A stretch of DNA of 53,645 nt from Bradyrhizobiaceae bacterium (GTDB taxonomy: Bacteria; Bacteroidota; Ignavibacteria; Kapaibacteriales; Kapaibacteriaceae), in assembly GCA_024103135.1 (NCBI GenBank), contig JAGFIZ010000101.1, positions 1 through 53,645 of the forward strand, written 5' to 3'. The translations under genes and the position numbers were made by a program. This document shows, piece by piece, positions 1-8,680 of the stretch (position 1 is the first letter of the stretch; every line of letters begins with the position of its first letter). The notes beneath the pieces are model-generated. The model ran no database searches. It had not been told where the DNA came from and worked only from the letters and a program-made list of their open reading frames with translations.

Positions 1-44
1 CTCTGATCACAACCACGAGCGCTCCGCATGCCATCAGGTTGCAG

Positions 45-86
45 GGATAGGGATAGGCATTGGCGCTGTTGGAAGAACCCCTATCC
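45..86. other. Inverted repeat GGATAGGG / CCCTATCC
   Basis: GGATAGGG at 45-52 pairs with CCCTATCC at 79-86 across a 26-base loop. It could be the end of a transcript entering from outside the window, but it has no T-run and the loop is long. The first 154 bases hold no gene that I can recognise. Confidence 0.3.
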
Positions 87-90
87 GAGA

Positions 91-131
91 ATAAAACAGG
101 TCCGCCTGATTGAGAAAACCAGACGGACCTG
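91..131 (-). terminator. Rho-independent terminator of the cytochrome c gene
   Basis: A 15-bp stem (97-111 with 117-131, loop 112-116) lies directly after the stop of the cytochrome gene. Read on the minus strand, the two imperfect positions become G-U wobbles, whereas on the plus strand they are C-A mismatches. The minus-strand transcript then runs into TTTTATT (96 down to 90). Both points indicate a minus-strand terminator. Confidence 0.8.
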
Positions 132-154
132 ACTATACGGTACCCAAAAACCTA

Positions 155-694
155 TTATTTCTGACCAGCTCCTGCGTTTGCTGGGAACTTTGGAGTAAAG
201 TCCACATACGGTGTTGTTGGCTGCACTCCAGGCGGGAGGTTGGCTGGTGCTTCGACTCCTGCTGGTCCTAGATATCGAAGAAATGCATAAACAGACTTAA
301 GATCTTCAGTACTCATGCTGTGCATCGATGCCGATGGCATCGGCGGTGCTGCATTGTATGACTTAACGAAGTCCACCCATTCGGTCTCCGTCATCTTCTG
401 AGCCATCAATCGAAGGTTCCAGGCATACGATGTCCCCCATGGACCGTTGAATCCAAGCGATGAACCCGTTAGCCATTCACTTTCCGGTACATCTGGCTTT
501 CCTTCCATAACGCTAGGCGTATGGCAGTCATTACAGCCCCCAATTGATACCAGATACCGTCCTCGCGGCACTCGCTTGTTCTCTGCGCGCTTTGTTTCCT
601 TTCCGTTGGCCAATACTTCGCTAACCGTACCTACAAGCATACATGCAAGTGAAAAGAGCAGCGCTGCGGTCATGATCCGTTTTACTGTGCGCAT
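155..694 (-). CDS. Secreted monoheme c-type cytochrome
   Basis: A 179-residue periplasmic or membrane-anchored electron carrier. A signal or anchor segment covers about residues 5-29 (charged MRTVKR, then a hydrophobic run). The single heme site is CNDCH (C54, C57, H58). Methionines in the C-terminal half (for example in the PPMPSASMHSM stretch) could supply the axial ligand. ATG at 694 is preferred to the in-frame GTG at 706 because it places basic residues directly before the hydrophobic core. It stands alone and diverges from the gene at 798. The redox partner cannot be told from context. The CxxCH class is secure; the subfamily (perhaps like small cytochrome subunits of dehydrogenases) is a guess. 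Confidence 0.82.
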   Translation of the reverse strand: MRTVKRIMTAALLFSLACMLVGTVSEVLANGKETKRAENKRVPRGRYLVSIGGCNDCHTPSVMEGKPDVPESEWLTGSSLGFNGPWGTSYAWNLRLMAQKMTETEWVDFVKSYNAAPPMPSASMHSMSTEDLKSVYAFLRYLGPAGVEAPANLPPGVQPTTPYVDFTPKFPANAGAGQK

Positions 695-762
695 AATGAA
701 ATCCACAAATGGTGATGTGAGAGGTGAGTTTTTCTTTGTGGATGCAACCTACCGGTTTGATT

Positions 763-793
763 TTTGCCTATCAGACAAACATTTTCATATTTG
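763..793 (+). promoter_or_regulatory. Possible Bacteroidota-type promoter
   Basis: TTTG at 763-766 is followed after 19 bases by CATATTTG (786-793), one mismatch from the Bacteroidota -7 element TAnnTTTG. The ATG at 798 lies only five bases further, so a transcript starting here would have almost no leader. This is a pattern match only, and the phylum-specific consensus may not apply exactly. Confidence 0.35.
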
Positions 794-797
794 TGCT

Positions 798-2321
798 ATG
801 TCCAGATTGCCAGATATCGAACTGTTTGGCTTAATTACGGCGCTTACAAAGAATGAAAAGCGCTATGTCAAGCAAGAATTACGCCGACATCGCTTGGCTG
901 AGGTCAATCAAACGGAGGTTCTCTTTGATGCTATTGCCGAGCAGGACGTGTATGACGAGGGCAAGCTGAAGGACAGGCTGGCTGCGCATGGGTGTGTGAA
1001 ACGACTGCCCAAGGCAAAGCGTGAGTTGCTCGATATCGTGCTAAGAGCCATGCGACAGTATCATGCCCAGCATGGCATCATCCGAAGAGCGGTTACGGCA
1101 CTGCAGGATGCTGAGTTTCTTAGGCAACGCGGACAGTTTCGCACGGCAGAACAGATTCTGACCAAGACCATTGCCTTTGTGAGAGCGGCAGAGATGGATG
1201 CCCTGGAGGCAGTGCTGCTTTCTATCTACCGTGATACGCTCCGCGTGCAGGGCAAGCTTCCGGTTACGTCTAGCAATGCAGCCGATGACGAACAAGCAAT
1301 TGTGGCAAGAAAGCTGGTGCAGAGCGTACACATGGAGCACCTGGCCGACAGGATGGAGCACCTCACGGCACAGTATGGCAGGTCGCCTACTCAGGCCGCC
1401 AAGGCCGTTGCTGCCGATATTGTTCGTGCCGGCGAGTCCGTATTCCCGATCATCTCTGCTGCTGCAAAGAACCATTGGCTCCGGTTGCTCAGCCGAAAAG
1501 CCTTGTTTGTTGACAATCAGCCAGAGGTAGCATTGCAGCACGATCTTACTCGACTTGAGGTATTGGACAGCAACGATGGATTTAAGCAGAGCAACAGGCA
1601 TCTCTGGGCTAATCTGCAGAGCAGCATTGCACTGCGGTTGCTATTGTTAGGTCGGCACGTCGATGCCCGCACCTATCGCAACAACCTCTACAACCACTGG
1701 AATGAGTATCGTCAACACCTGAGTCCGCAAAGCAGGCAAACCCTTGGCGCACAAGTAGTAAACGTCGAGGTTTTACTAGCTCTCCAGTCATTCGATTTCG
1801 AGGCATTGGTGAGCGAGCTGCACTTGACCGATGAGATTCTGGACTCGATCACAGCTCCCAAGCTGGCCGAGACCGTCATGGTTTGTCACTTCAACATTGC
1901 ACTTGTGATGTTCGGCTTAGGTAGATATCGCGCCTGTATTGACAGACTGCACGTGGTGGCTGAGTTTCCCCCCGAGCTCAGAACGGAGCTCCATACTGCT
2001 GGGCGTATTCTTGCGATACTATGCCACGTCGAGCAGGAAAATGAGAGCGTGGTGACCAGTTTGGTTCGGTCGGAGCGGCGTCGATACAAGGAAACCTCCG
2101 TCCCCGCCGACGTCGAAGTCATGCTCGCTCTAGCTCTCAAGATTTGCCAATTGCCTCCTGGCTCGCGACTGACGAATACGTACAAGAAGGCTCTAAGCAC
2201 GCTGGAGTCACTGTCGGCAACAGATTCCGAGCCCGTAACGGCCATCTTTAACGCTAAGGCCTGGATCACAGCACGGTTGAATAAGAAATCCTGGCGCGAT
2301 TTTGCCAACATCCCCTCTTAA
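798..2321 (+). CDS. Helical-repeat protein of unknown function
   Basis: A 507-residue protein, soluble by eye, with no signal peptide. It is almost entirely predicted helix, with TPR-like A/L/Y periodicity over the last 350 residues. The N-terminus contains LFGLITALTKNEKRYVKQEL, resembling a conserved opening of large helical proteins in Bacteroidota whose function is unknown to me. An upstream in-frame extension to 447 overlaps the divergent cytochrome gene and reads like antisense sequence, so the ATG at 798 is chosen. It is followed by more than 300 bases without a gene, so it appears to be monocistronic. A scaffold or protein-interaction role is inference from the repeat character only. 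Confidence 0.7.
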   Translation: MSRLPDIELFGLITALTKNEKRYVKQELRRHRLAEVNQTEVLFDAIAEQDVYDEGKLKDRLAAHGCVKRLPKAKRELLDIVLRAMRQYHAQHGIIRRAVTALQDAEFLRQRGQFRTAEQILTKTIAFVRAAEMDALEAVLLSIYRDTLRVQGKLPVTSSNAADDEQAIVARKLVQSVHMEHLADRMEHLTAQYGRSPTQAAKAVAADIVRAGESVFPIISAAAKNHWLRLLSRKALFVDNQPEVALQHDLTRLEVLDSNDGFKQSNRHLWANLQSSIALRLLLLGRHVDARTYRNNLYNHWNEYRQHLSPQSRQTLGAQVVNVEVLLALQSFDFEALVSELHLTDEILDSITAPKLAETVMVCHFNIALVMFGLGRYRACIDRLHVVAEFPPELRTELHTAGRILAILCHVEQENESVVTSLVRSERRRYKETSVPADVEVMLALALKICQLPPGSRLTNTYKKALSTLESLSATDSEPVTAIFNAKAWITARLNKKSWRDFANIPS

Positions 2322-2685
2322 CATCGCAAACTGCCAATACGACTAGGCACGTATGGGTTGCACCCAAACAAAGCCCCCTTCCCATCCCTATCACTGTCGC
2401 ACCTTGATCGTGTTTCCATGTCGCCGGTAATACAATCCCCTCCACGCTCCTGTTAGGGGGCGGCGTAATACGTACGAATCGCTAGGGAGGTCGATTTCGC
2501 AGGGTTACATTATCCTCCAGAAGGGCACCAAAGCCCTCTGCGCATCGCTAGGGAGGTCGATTTCGCAGGGTTACATTATGTGTTCGTTGTAACTCGAATC
2601 AAATCATGAACATCCGTTCACAAAACAATATCATTTTTTGTTTGGTGTCGACGCAGTTATGGGTGTATATTACCATATCAACTCG
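2322..2685. other. 364-base intergenic region with repeats
   Basis: No coding signal was seen. The region contains one copy of the AGCCCCCT word (2372-2379), a weak inverted repeat CCCCT/AGGGG (2437-2441 with 2455-2459), and two copies of a 36-bp direct repeat (2478-2513 and 2544-2579). It separates the end of the helical-repeat gene from the transglycosylase gene, so promoter elements for the latter should lie at its right end. Confidence 0.7.
2478..2579. repeat. Pair of identical 36-bp direct repeats, 66-bp period
   Basis: Two exact 36-bp copies start with ATCGCTAGGGAGGTCGATTT and end with CGCAGGGTTACATTAT, at 2478-2513 and 2544-2579. The 30-bp stretch between them (2514-2543) contains a hairpin: CAGAAGGGC, loop ACCAAA, GCCCTCTG, with one bulge. 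The 36/30 spacing is in the CRISPR range, but there are only two copies, the repeat has no clear internal palindrome, the intervening piece is itself a hairpin, and no cas gene is present. A duplicated REP-like or regulatory element fits at least as well. Confidence 0.85.
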
Positions 2686-4842
2686 ATGTCGTCCATATCG
2701 ATCCTCACCGTCCTGGCGGGCTGTTTCTTAGTCCTTGGCTTTGTTTCCACGCCAATAATCCAGGCACGGCCGCTTCCGGATTCCAGTTCAGTTCCTTTTC
2801 CGGACGAGTTTTCCGACCTTGATGATGACGGTGCCGGAGCCACGGTTGCCAAGTTTGGCAAGGAGTTGGCCGACAAGTTCGAGCAAGCCAATACGGCCTA
2901 TTATGCGGCTTTGACAAAACTCATCAGGAAGGATACCGCTCGGGCGATCAAGGAGTTTGAAACTGCCATTTCCTTGTTAAATGAGCTTTATGCCGAAAAG
3001 ACAGTTGCCCATTCGCCGGAGTACAGTAAGCTGGTACGAAGCGTAATCGACGACTACGAGTATAACGTCACGAGTATCGCCAAGCTGGATGCAGACGCCC
3101 CGATTTCGATTCTGCACAAACGCATGCTCGAAGAAGTAGAGCGCAAAACCAGTGTTGAGCCCATCGCTGGCGTGCATGCTCCTAAGGCCATGCCGGTAAA
3201 CAAGAAGACTACCATTGCCTTGCCCGTCAACGAAGAGGTACAGAAGAATCTGGACTTCTTTACCGTTAACAAGGGTCGGCCATTCATGAAGAAGTGGCTC
3301 GAACGTAGCGGAAAGTGGTTCCCCATCCTCAGGCAAATTGCCCGTGAAGAAGAGATGCCCGAGGAAATCATCTATCTCGCCATGATGGAGAGCGGCCTCA
3401 ACCCTAACGCCCAAAGCTGGGCAAAGGCCGTAGGCATGTGGCAGTTTATCGAGTCCACCGGTAAGATGTACGACCTGGACATCAACACCTGGGTGGACGA
3501 GCGCAAGAACGTAGAGAAAGCCACTCGCGCAGCAATGCGCTTTTTGAAGGACCTGTATAACGACCTCGGCGATTGGCACCTGGCACTTGCTGCCTACAAT
3601 TGCGGCCCTGGCGGCGTCCGCCGTGCACAGCGCAGATCTGGCGTTGCCGACGGAGGCTTCTGGGAGATTCGCGACAGACTTCCACGCGAGACAAAGAACT
3701 ACGTCCCTTGCTACGTTGCAACCACGATGATTGCCATGAATCCTGAGGCCTATGGTTTTCCAAAGGATTCACTTACCCTTATGGCACCGTTTGCCCACGA
3801 CGTCTATAGCGTTACTGGTGCCGTGAGTACGGTGGCCTTGGCAAAGTGTGCAGGGATCACGGAGGACTCGCTGCGAGCCCTGAATCCAGAGCTCAGGAGA
3901 AGCACGACACCTCCTGGAACTACGTACAAGCTGAAAATACCGGTCGGCACGAAGGATCTCGTTCATCGCAACTACACACTCCTTACCGATTCCGAAAAGC
4001 AACCGTGGATACTCCACACTGTTCAACGGAGAGAAACACTCCAAGGCATTGCTGCCCGGTACGATGTCCCTGTGAGAGAAATTGCCGCCATCAACAACGT
4101 TAGCGGCTACAAGAGCAGACTTCGTCGTGGTACCACGCTTCGCATACCAGTGCTGAACCCCTCGACCAAGCAGGAAACGCTGCTAGCCACATCCGCCACA
4201 CCAGCACCAGCGAGTACATCGGCGAGTGCCGCGAAGAGTACTGCCGAGCCTACCACTAGCAAGGCAACGCAACCAATTGCCAAGGCTGCTCCAGCTGCCA
4301 CCACTGTCCACGTTGTCAAGCAAGGTGAGAACCTGACCAGTATTGCCAACAAGTATGGCGTAGACATCACCGACCTTCGACGTTGGAACAACATGGCTCG
4401 GACGGAGAACACCGTCCTCCTGGGTGATTCACTCGTCGTCAGCGTGAGCGGTTTGGCCGCAGCACCAGCTCGAACAGAGAAGATTACAGCCAGGAAGGTA
4501 GTCATCCACAAGGTAAAACGTGGCGAAACCCTGACGGAAATTGCCGGTTTGTACAATACGACCATCGACGCGATACGGGAAACCAACCGACTAGGTAAGC
4601 GCACCACGCTCAAGTACGGGTCACGCCTAAAGATCGAGACCACAACAACCACAACCCGCCGCGTCTCCGAAGCCCCTTCCCAATCCATGGCAAAGGGTAA
4701 CACGTACAAGGTACGTCGCGGTGACACCTTGTCGAGCATCTCCGAGCGGTTTGGCATGTCGATCGCCGAGCTTCGTGAGCTGAACCCATCCTTGAGAAAG
4801 TCCGATATTGTTCGCGTCGGACAGAGCTTGCGAGTGCAATAA
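2686..4842 (+). CDS. mltD: MltD-like lytic murein transglycosylase with LysM repeats
   Basis: A 718-residue exported enzyme that cleaves the glycan strands of peptidoglycan to 1,6-anhydro-muropeptides. A signal peptide covers about residues 1-25. A helical region is followed by the SLT domain (about 205-330), with the catalytic Glu235 in MMESGLNP, then GMWQF and AYNCGPG typical of family 1 transglycosylases. The C-terminal half holds four clear LysM peptidoglycan-binding repeats (about 440-490, 541-587, 605-652, 673-718) joined by Ala/Thr/Ser-rich linkers; a weaker fifth lies just before them. ATG 2686 is chosen over TTG 2638 and ATG 2659 because it opens directly into the signal peptide. It starts the + strand cluster that continues into the nucleotidyltransferase 20 bases later. 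Confidence 0.9.
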   Translation: MSSISILTVLAGCFLVLGFVSTPIIQARPLPDSSSVPFPDEFSDLDDDGAGATVAKFGKELADKFEQANTAYYAALTKLIRKDTARAIKEFETAISLLNELYAEKTVAHSPEYSKLVRSVIDDYEYNVTSIAKLDADAPISILHKRMLEEVERKTSVEPIAGVHAPKAMPVNKKTTIALPVNEEVQKNLDFFTVNKGRPFMKKWLERSGKWFPILRQIAREEEMPEEIIYLAMMESGLNPNAQSWAKAVGMWQFIESTGKMYDLDINTWVDERKNVEKATRAAMRFLKDLYNDLGDWHLALAAYNCGPGGVRRAQRRSGVADGGFWEIRDRLPRETKNYVPCYVATTMIAMNPEAYGFPKDSLTLMAPFAHDVYSVTGAVSTVALAKCAGITEDSLRALNPELRRSTTPPGTTYKLKIPVGTKDLVHRNYTLLTDSEKQPWILHTVQRRETLQGIAARYDVPVREIAAINNVSGYKSRLRRGTTLRIPVLNPSTKQETLLATSATPAPASTSASAAKSTAEPTTSKATQPIAKAAPAATTVHVVKQGENLTSIANKYGVDITDLRRWNNMARTENTVLLGDSLVVSVSGLAAAPARTEKITARKVVIHKVKRGETLTEIAGLYNTTIDAIRETNRLGKRTTLKYGSRLKIETTTTTTRRVSEAPSQSMAKGNTYKVRRGDTLSSISERFGMSIAELRELNPSLRKSDIVRVGQSLRVQ

Positions 4843-4856
4843 GCTCCGTATTTTTG
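4827..4856 (+). promoter_or_regulatory. Possible internal promoter before the nucleotidyltransferase
   Basis: CTTG (4827-4830), 18 bases, then TATTTTTG (4849-4856), an exact match to the Bacteroidota -7 element TAnnTTTG. The predicted start would fall at or near the ATG at 4863, giving a leaderless message. This is a motif match only. Confidence 0.35.
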
Positions 4857-4862
4857 TTGTTC

Positions 4863-5840
4863 ATGCGCGCCATCATCCCAGTAGCAGGGGTTGGAACCCG
4901 GCTACGTCCGCATACATACACGCTCCCAAAGGTTCTGGTCAACGTTGCCGGCAAACCAATCCTGGGCCACATCCTTGATGCCTTGATCGAGCAAGGTGTA
5001 ACGAGTGCGACAATCATTACCGGATACAAGGGTGATCTTGTAGAAGAGTATGTGCGGAGCAACTACTCGCTTCCCTGCGACTTTGTAGTGCAGGACGAGT
5101 TGCTGGGACTCGGACATGCAATCTGGACTGCGCGTGAAGCACTGACGAGCGAGCCAGTCTTGATCATTCTTGGCGACACGGTATTTGACGTAGATCTGAG
5201 CATACTTCGCACTAGCCAGTTTTCTTCGCTGGGCGTCAAACACGTAGATGATCCACGACGGTTCGGTGTTGTCGTTACTGATGGTCAGTTCGTTACCCGA
5301 CTCGTAGAGAAACCCGAAGCGCCAGTCAGCAACGAAGCACTGGTCGGCCTATACTACATCGCGCAGCCGAATGTGCTACGTGAATGTCTTGAGCATTTGA
5401 TCACTAACGACATCCGCACAAAGGGCGAGTATCAACTCACGGATGCATTGCAGCACATGGTGGACAAGGGCGAGAAGTTCACAACGTTTGCCGTGGATGG
5501 GTGGCATGACTGCGGGAAGCCCGAAACCTTGCTCGAGACAAATCGTTTCTTGCTCAAATCTCGGCCACCTGTGACCGCACCGAATGGCTGCGTTGTTGTC
5601 CCTCCAGTCCACATCGACCCAACGGCCATCGTCGAACACAGTGTTGTTGGACCCTTTGCTTCGATAAGCAAGGGCGCCGTGGTTCGGAATTCCATAGTTC
5701 GTGATTCAATTATCTGCGACAACGCCACGGTTGCCGACATCGCAGTCAACCAGAGCATAATTGGTGAGAATGCAAGCGTCTCCGGACGTTTTGCTACCAT
5801 CAACATCGGCGATGCATCAATTGTAAACCTTACTCAATAA
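4863..5840 (+). CDS. Sugar-phosphate nucleotidyltransferase with left-handed beta-helix
   Basis: A 325-residue cytoplasmic enzyme that would activate a sugar 1-phosphate with an NTP. The N-terminal Rossmann-like domain carries the signature [10 protein letters not shown] (residues 10-19) followed by the PKVL lysine region. The metal-binding aspartate lies in ILGDTVFD (about 100-107). The C-terminal 90 residues show hexapeptide-type periodicity (repeated I/V-x-x-S/N-x-I), giving a left-handed beta-helix as in RmlA/GlmU-like long forms. Exact sugar and nucleotide cannot be told. ATG 4863 is preferred to TTG 4854. It sits between a cell-wall hydrolase and metK, eight bases before the latter, so probably one transcript. 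A role in cell-envelope polysaccharide supply is inference. Confidence 0.85.
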   Translation: MRAIIPVAGVGTRLRPHTYTLPKVLVNVAGKPILGHILDALIEQGVTSATIITGYKGDLVEEYVRSNYSLPCDFVVQDELLGLGHAIWTAREALTSEPVLIILGDTVFDVDLSILRTSQFSSLGVKHVDDPRRFGVVVTDGQFVTRLVEKPEAPVSNEALVGLYYIAQPNVLRECLEHLITNDIRTKGEYQLTDALQHMVDKGEKFTTFAVDGWHDCGKPETLLETNRFLLKSRPPVTAPNGCVVVPPVHIDPTAIVEHSVVGPFASISKGAVVRNSIVRDSIICDNATVADIAVNQSIIGENASVSGRFATINIGDASIVNLTQ

Positions 5841-5848
5841 CACCCAAC

Positions 5849-7000
5849 ATGGTTTTTACATCCGAGTCCGTATCTGAAGGACATCCCGACAAAATCTGCG
5901 ATCAGGTTAGCGATGCCGTGCTTGATCAGGTACTGTCGACCGACCCGAATGGTCGCGTTGCCTGCGAATGCTTTGCTGCAACGGGAATGATCGTGGTTGG
6001 TGGCGAGATCACCACATCAACCTACATCGATCTTCCTGACCTTGTACGAGGTGTGATCCGCGACATCGGATATGTGGATCCTGCATTGCGATTCGATGCT
6101 GAATCATGCGCCGTGATCAACGTGATCAACCGTCAGTCACCTGACATTAGTCAAGGGGTCGACACTGGCGGTGCAGGCGACCAGGGCATGATGTTCGGTT
6201 ACGCTTGTACCGAAACGGATGAGTATATGCCGGCACCAATCTACTACTCACACAAGCTGGTCAAGCGCCTCGCAGACATCCGCAAGGAAAGTCCGCTTAC
6301 CATGCCATACTTGCGTCCAGACGCCAAGGCACAGGTAAGCGTGGAGTATTCCGATTCGGGCGAGCCCACAAGCATTAGCGCCATTGTTGTATCGACGCAG
6401 CATGCCGAGCGCGACATTCACGGTAAGGACGTAACTGCCCAGCGCATTCAGGAAGATGTGATCGAGAACGTCATCAAGGCCGTTGTGCCTGAGCATCTGA
6501 TAACCAAGAACACGCAGTATCACATCAATCCTACGGGACGCTTCGTTATTGGTGGACCGCATGGAGATACTGGTCTTACCGGTAGAAAGATCATCGTCGA
6601 CACCTATGGTGGACGTGCTCCTCATGGCGGCGGTGCCTTCTCAGGCAAGGATCCGACGAAGGTCGACCGTTCTGCCGCATATGCTGCACGTCACCTTGCA
6701 AAGAACCTCGTGGCTGCTGGCGTAGCCAAGGAATGCACCATCCAGCTTGCCTATGCCATAGGCGTTGCAGAGCCAGTATCAATCCTGGTCAACACCAATG
6801 GTACTTCCGCAGTAAAGGATGCAGAAATCGCCAACTACATCAGTGCCAACATCGATCTTACGCCGGTAGGCATCATCAACAGACTCAACCTCCGCAGACC
6901 AATCTATCGTCCATCGGCTGCATACGGACACTTCGGACGCAACCAGTTCCCATGGGAGCACCTGGATCTGGTTGATCTCTTTTCTAACGCACTTACCTAA
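5849..7000 (+). CDS. metK: S-adenosylmethionine synthetase
   Basis: A 383-residue enzyme that makes S-adenosylmethionine from methionine and ATP. Family landmarks are all present: SEGHPDK near the N-terminus with the catalytic His, the [16 protein letters not shown] loop, [13 protein letters not shown], and [19 protein letters not shown]. Length is normal (380-400). The gene begins eight bases after the nucleotidyltransferase and ends nine bases before ahcY, so the synthesis and recycling halves of the SAM cycle are cotranscribed. There is no room for a SAM riboswitch directly upstream. Confidence 0.98.
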   Translation: MVFTSESVSEGHPDKICDQVSDAVLDQVLSTDPNGRVACECFAATGMIVVGGEITTSTYIDLPDLVRGVIRDIGYVDPALRFDAESCAVINVINRQSPDISQGVDTGGAGDQGMMFGYACTETDEYMPAPIYYSHKLVKRLADIRKESPLTMPYLRPDAKAQVSVEYSDSGEPTSISAIVVSTQHAERDIHGKDVTAQRIQEDVIENVIKAVVPEHLITKNTQYHINPTGRFVIGGPHGDTGLTGRKIIVDTYGGRAPHGGGAFSGKDPTKVDRSAAYAARHLAKNLVAAGVAKECTIQLAYAIGVAEPVSILVNTNGTSAVKDAEIANYISANIDLTPVGIINRLNLRRPIYRPSAAYGHFGRNQFPWEHLDLVDLFSNALT

Positions 7001-7009
7001 CAAGCACCT

Positions 7010-8491
7010 ATGGCAACGTCAACAAAACGACCATCTGGCAAGTCGGCCACCAACGGCAACAAGAATGGTAGCAAGACAACTACCTCCACCCGTGTGGCTC
7101 CACCAGCAACATCGGTAATCATCAGCGGACGTACTCCGCAACAAAAACACCGCCCAACTCCGAAGCGCGTAAACGACGGCACCGTCAACTATCGTGCTTA
7201 CCAGTATGCCGTGAAGGATCTCTCACTTTCCGATTGGGGTCGACGCGAGATCGAGCTAGCCGAAGCAGAAATGCCAGGACTCATGGCCCTCCGCGAAGAG
7301 TACAAGGGCAAGAAGCCATTGAAGGGGGCTAGGATTGCAGGGTGTTTGCACATGACAATCCAGACGGCCGTACTTATCGAAACCTTGGTTGACCTTGGCG
7401 CTCGCGTACAATGGTCAAGCTGCAACATCTTTAGCACTCAGGATCACGCTGCTGCTGCCATTGCTCGCGCCGGCGTACCGGTGTTTGCCTGGAAAGGCAT
7501 GTCAGCCGAAGAGTTTGATTGGTGTATCGAACAAACCTTGTTCTTTGGTAAGGACAAGGAGCCACTCAACATGATCCTCGATGATGGCGGTGACCTCACC
7601 AACATGGTTCTCGACGAGTTCCCTGCTCTGGTTGACGGTATCCGTGGTCTGAGCGAAGAAACCACAACAGGTGTTCATCGCTTGTACGAACGCGTTAAGA
7701 ATGGCACACTGCCGATTCCTGCTATCAATGTGAACGACTCGGTTACCAAGAGCAAGTTCGACAACAAGTATGGCTGCAAGGAATCGTTGGTTGACGCTAT
7801 CCGCCGCGCTACCGATATCATGATGGCCGGCAAGGTTGCGGTAGTAGCTGGGTATGGCGACGTAGGCAAGGGCTCCGCTGCATCTCTTCGAGGTGCTGGT
7901 GTACGCGTGATCGTCACCGAGATCGATCCAATCTGCGCACTCCAAGCTGCAATGGATGGCTACGAAGTGAAGAAGATGAAGGATGCTGTGCGCGAAGCCG
8001 ACATCATTGTTACTGCCACCGGAAATCGCGACGTGGTTACGGGCGAACACTTCTTGAAGATGAAGGACAAGGCCATCGTCTGCAACATTGGTCACTTCGA
8101 CAACGAAATCGATGTTGCCTGGCTGAACAAGCATTATGGCAAGACCAAGCTCGAGATCAAGCCACAAGTAGACAAGTACACGGTAGAAGGTTCAGACATC
8201 ATCCTTCTTGCCGAGGGACGCTTGGTAAACCTTGGTTGCGCCATGGGTCACCCAAGCTTCGTCATGAGCAATAGCTTTACGAATCAGACTCTAGCCCAAT
8301 TGGAGTTGTGGACGCGTCATCGCTCCTACAAGAATCAGGTTTACGTACTACCTAAGCACTTGGACGAGAAGGTAGCACGCCTGCACCTGAAGAAGATTGG
8401 CGTTGAACTCGACAAGCTCACCGAAGATCAGGCTGAGTACATTGGCGTCACGACCAAGGGTCCATACAAGCCAGATTACTATCGCTATTGA
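7010..8491 (+). CDS. ahcY: S-adenosylhomocysteine hydrolase with basic N-terminal extension
   Basis: A 493-residue NAD-dependent enzyme that splits S-adenosylhomocysteine into adenosine and homocysteine, completing the SAM cycle started by metK just upstream. The catalytic core starts near residue 66 ([13 protein letters not shown]). The NAD-binding loop [10 protein letters not shown] lies near 281, and the C-terminus KPDYYRY carries the conserved Lys/Tyr that reach the neighbouring subunit's NAD site. The first 50 or so residues are an unusual Lys/Thr/Ser/Asn-rich, low-complexity segment not found in textbook bacterial forms. No alternative Met lies between this tail and the core, so the extension appears real. 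It contains one AGGGGGCT word at 7323. Confidence 0.97.
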   Translation: MATSTKRPSGKSATNGNKNGSKTTTSTRVAPPATSVIISGRTPQQKHRPTPKRVNDGTVNYRAYQYAVKDLSLSDWGRREIELAEAEMPGLMALREEYKGKKPLKGARIAGCLHMTIQTAVLIETLVDLGARVQWSSCNIFSTQDHAAAAIARAGVPVFAWKGMSAEEFDWCIEQTLFFGKDKEPLNMILDDGGDLTNMVLDEFPALVDGIRGLSEETTTGVHRLYERVKNGTLPIPAINVNDSVTKSKFDNKYGCKESLVDAIRRATDIMMAGKVAVVAGYGDVGKGSAASLRGAGVRVIVTEIDPICALQAAMDGYEVKKMKDAVREADIIVTATGNRDVVTGEHFLKMKDKAIVCNIGHFDNEIDVAWLNKHYGKTKLEIKPQVDKYTVEGSDIILLAEGRLVNLGCAMGHPSFVMSNSFTNQTLAQLELWTRHRSYKNQVYVLPKHLDEKVARLHLKKIGVELDKLTEDQAEYIGVTTKGPYKPDYYRY

Positions 8492-8568
8492 TGTTCTACT
8501 GCACAGGCCAGCTGATGCTGGTAGTGCTTGAGAGTCAAGACTTCACGCAAACAACAGAGACCGAAAAC

Positions 8569-8597
8569 AAAAGGGTTGGCATCGTGCCAACCCTTTT
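8569..8597. terminator. Bidirectional terminator between ahcY and gyrB
   Basis: A perfect 13-bp stem, AAAAGGGTTGGCA (8569-8581) with its complement (8585-8597), has a 3-base loop TCG. Runs of A on the left and T on the right make it work on both strands, as expected between the convergent ahcY (+) and gyrB (-). Confidence 0.93.
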
Positions 8598-8680
8598 TAC
8601 GTTCTACAGATGAGTTGTTGTCTTCAGTACATCAGTGTTCGCTTGCTAACTCTATCAAGCATGCAGCACCACACCAAACC

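Noticed and set aside
447..797. N-terminal extension of the helical-repeat gene
   Set aside because: It runs antisense through the cytochrome gene and shows no protein-like pattern; ATG 798 opens the conserved region.
2437..2459. Terminator of the gene ending at 2321
   Set aside because: A five-base stem with a 13-base loop and no T-run, more than 100 bases after the stop.
2478..2579. A CRISPR array
   Set aside because: Only two repeats, a hairpin-forming middle piece and no cas genes; reported as a repeat pair instead.
5841..5848. SAM riboswitch before metK
   Set aside because: The gap to the preceding gene is only eight bases, too small for a riboswitch.
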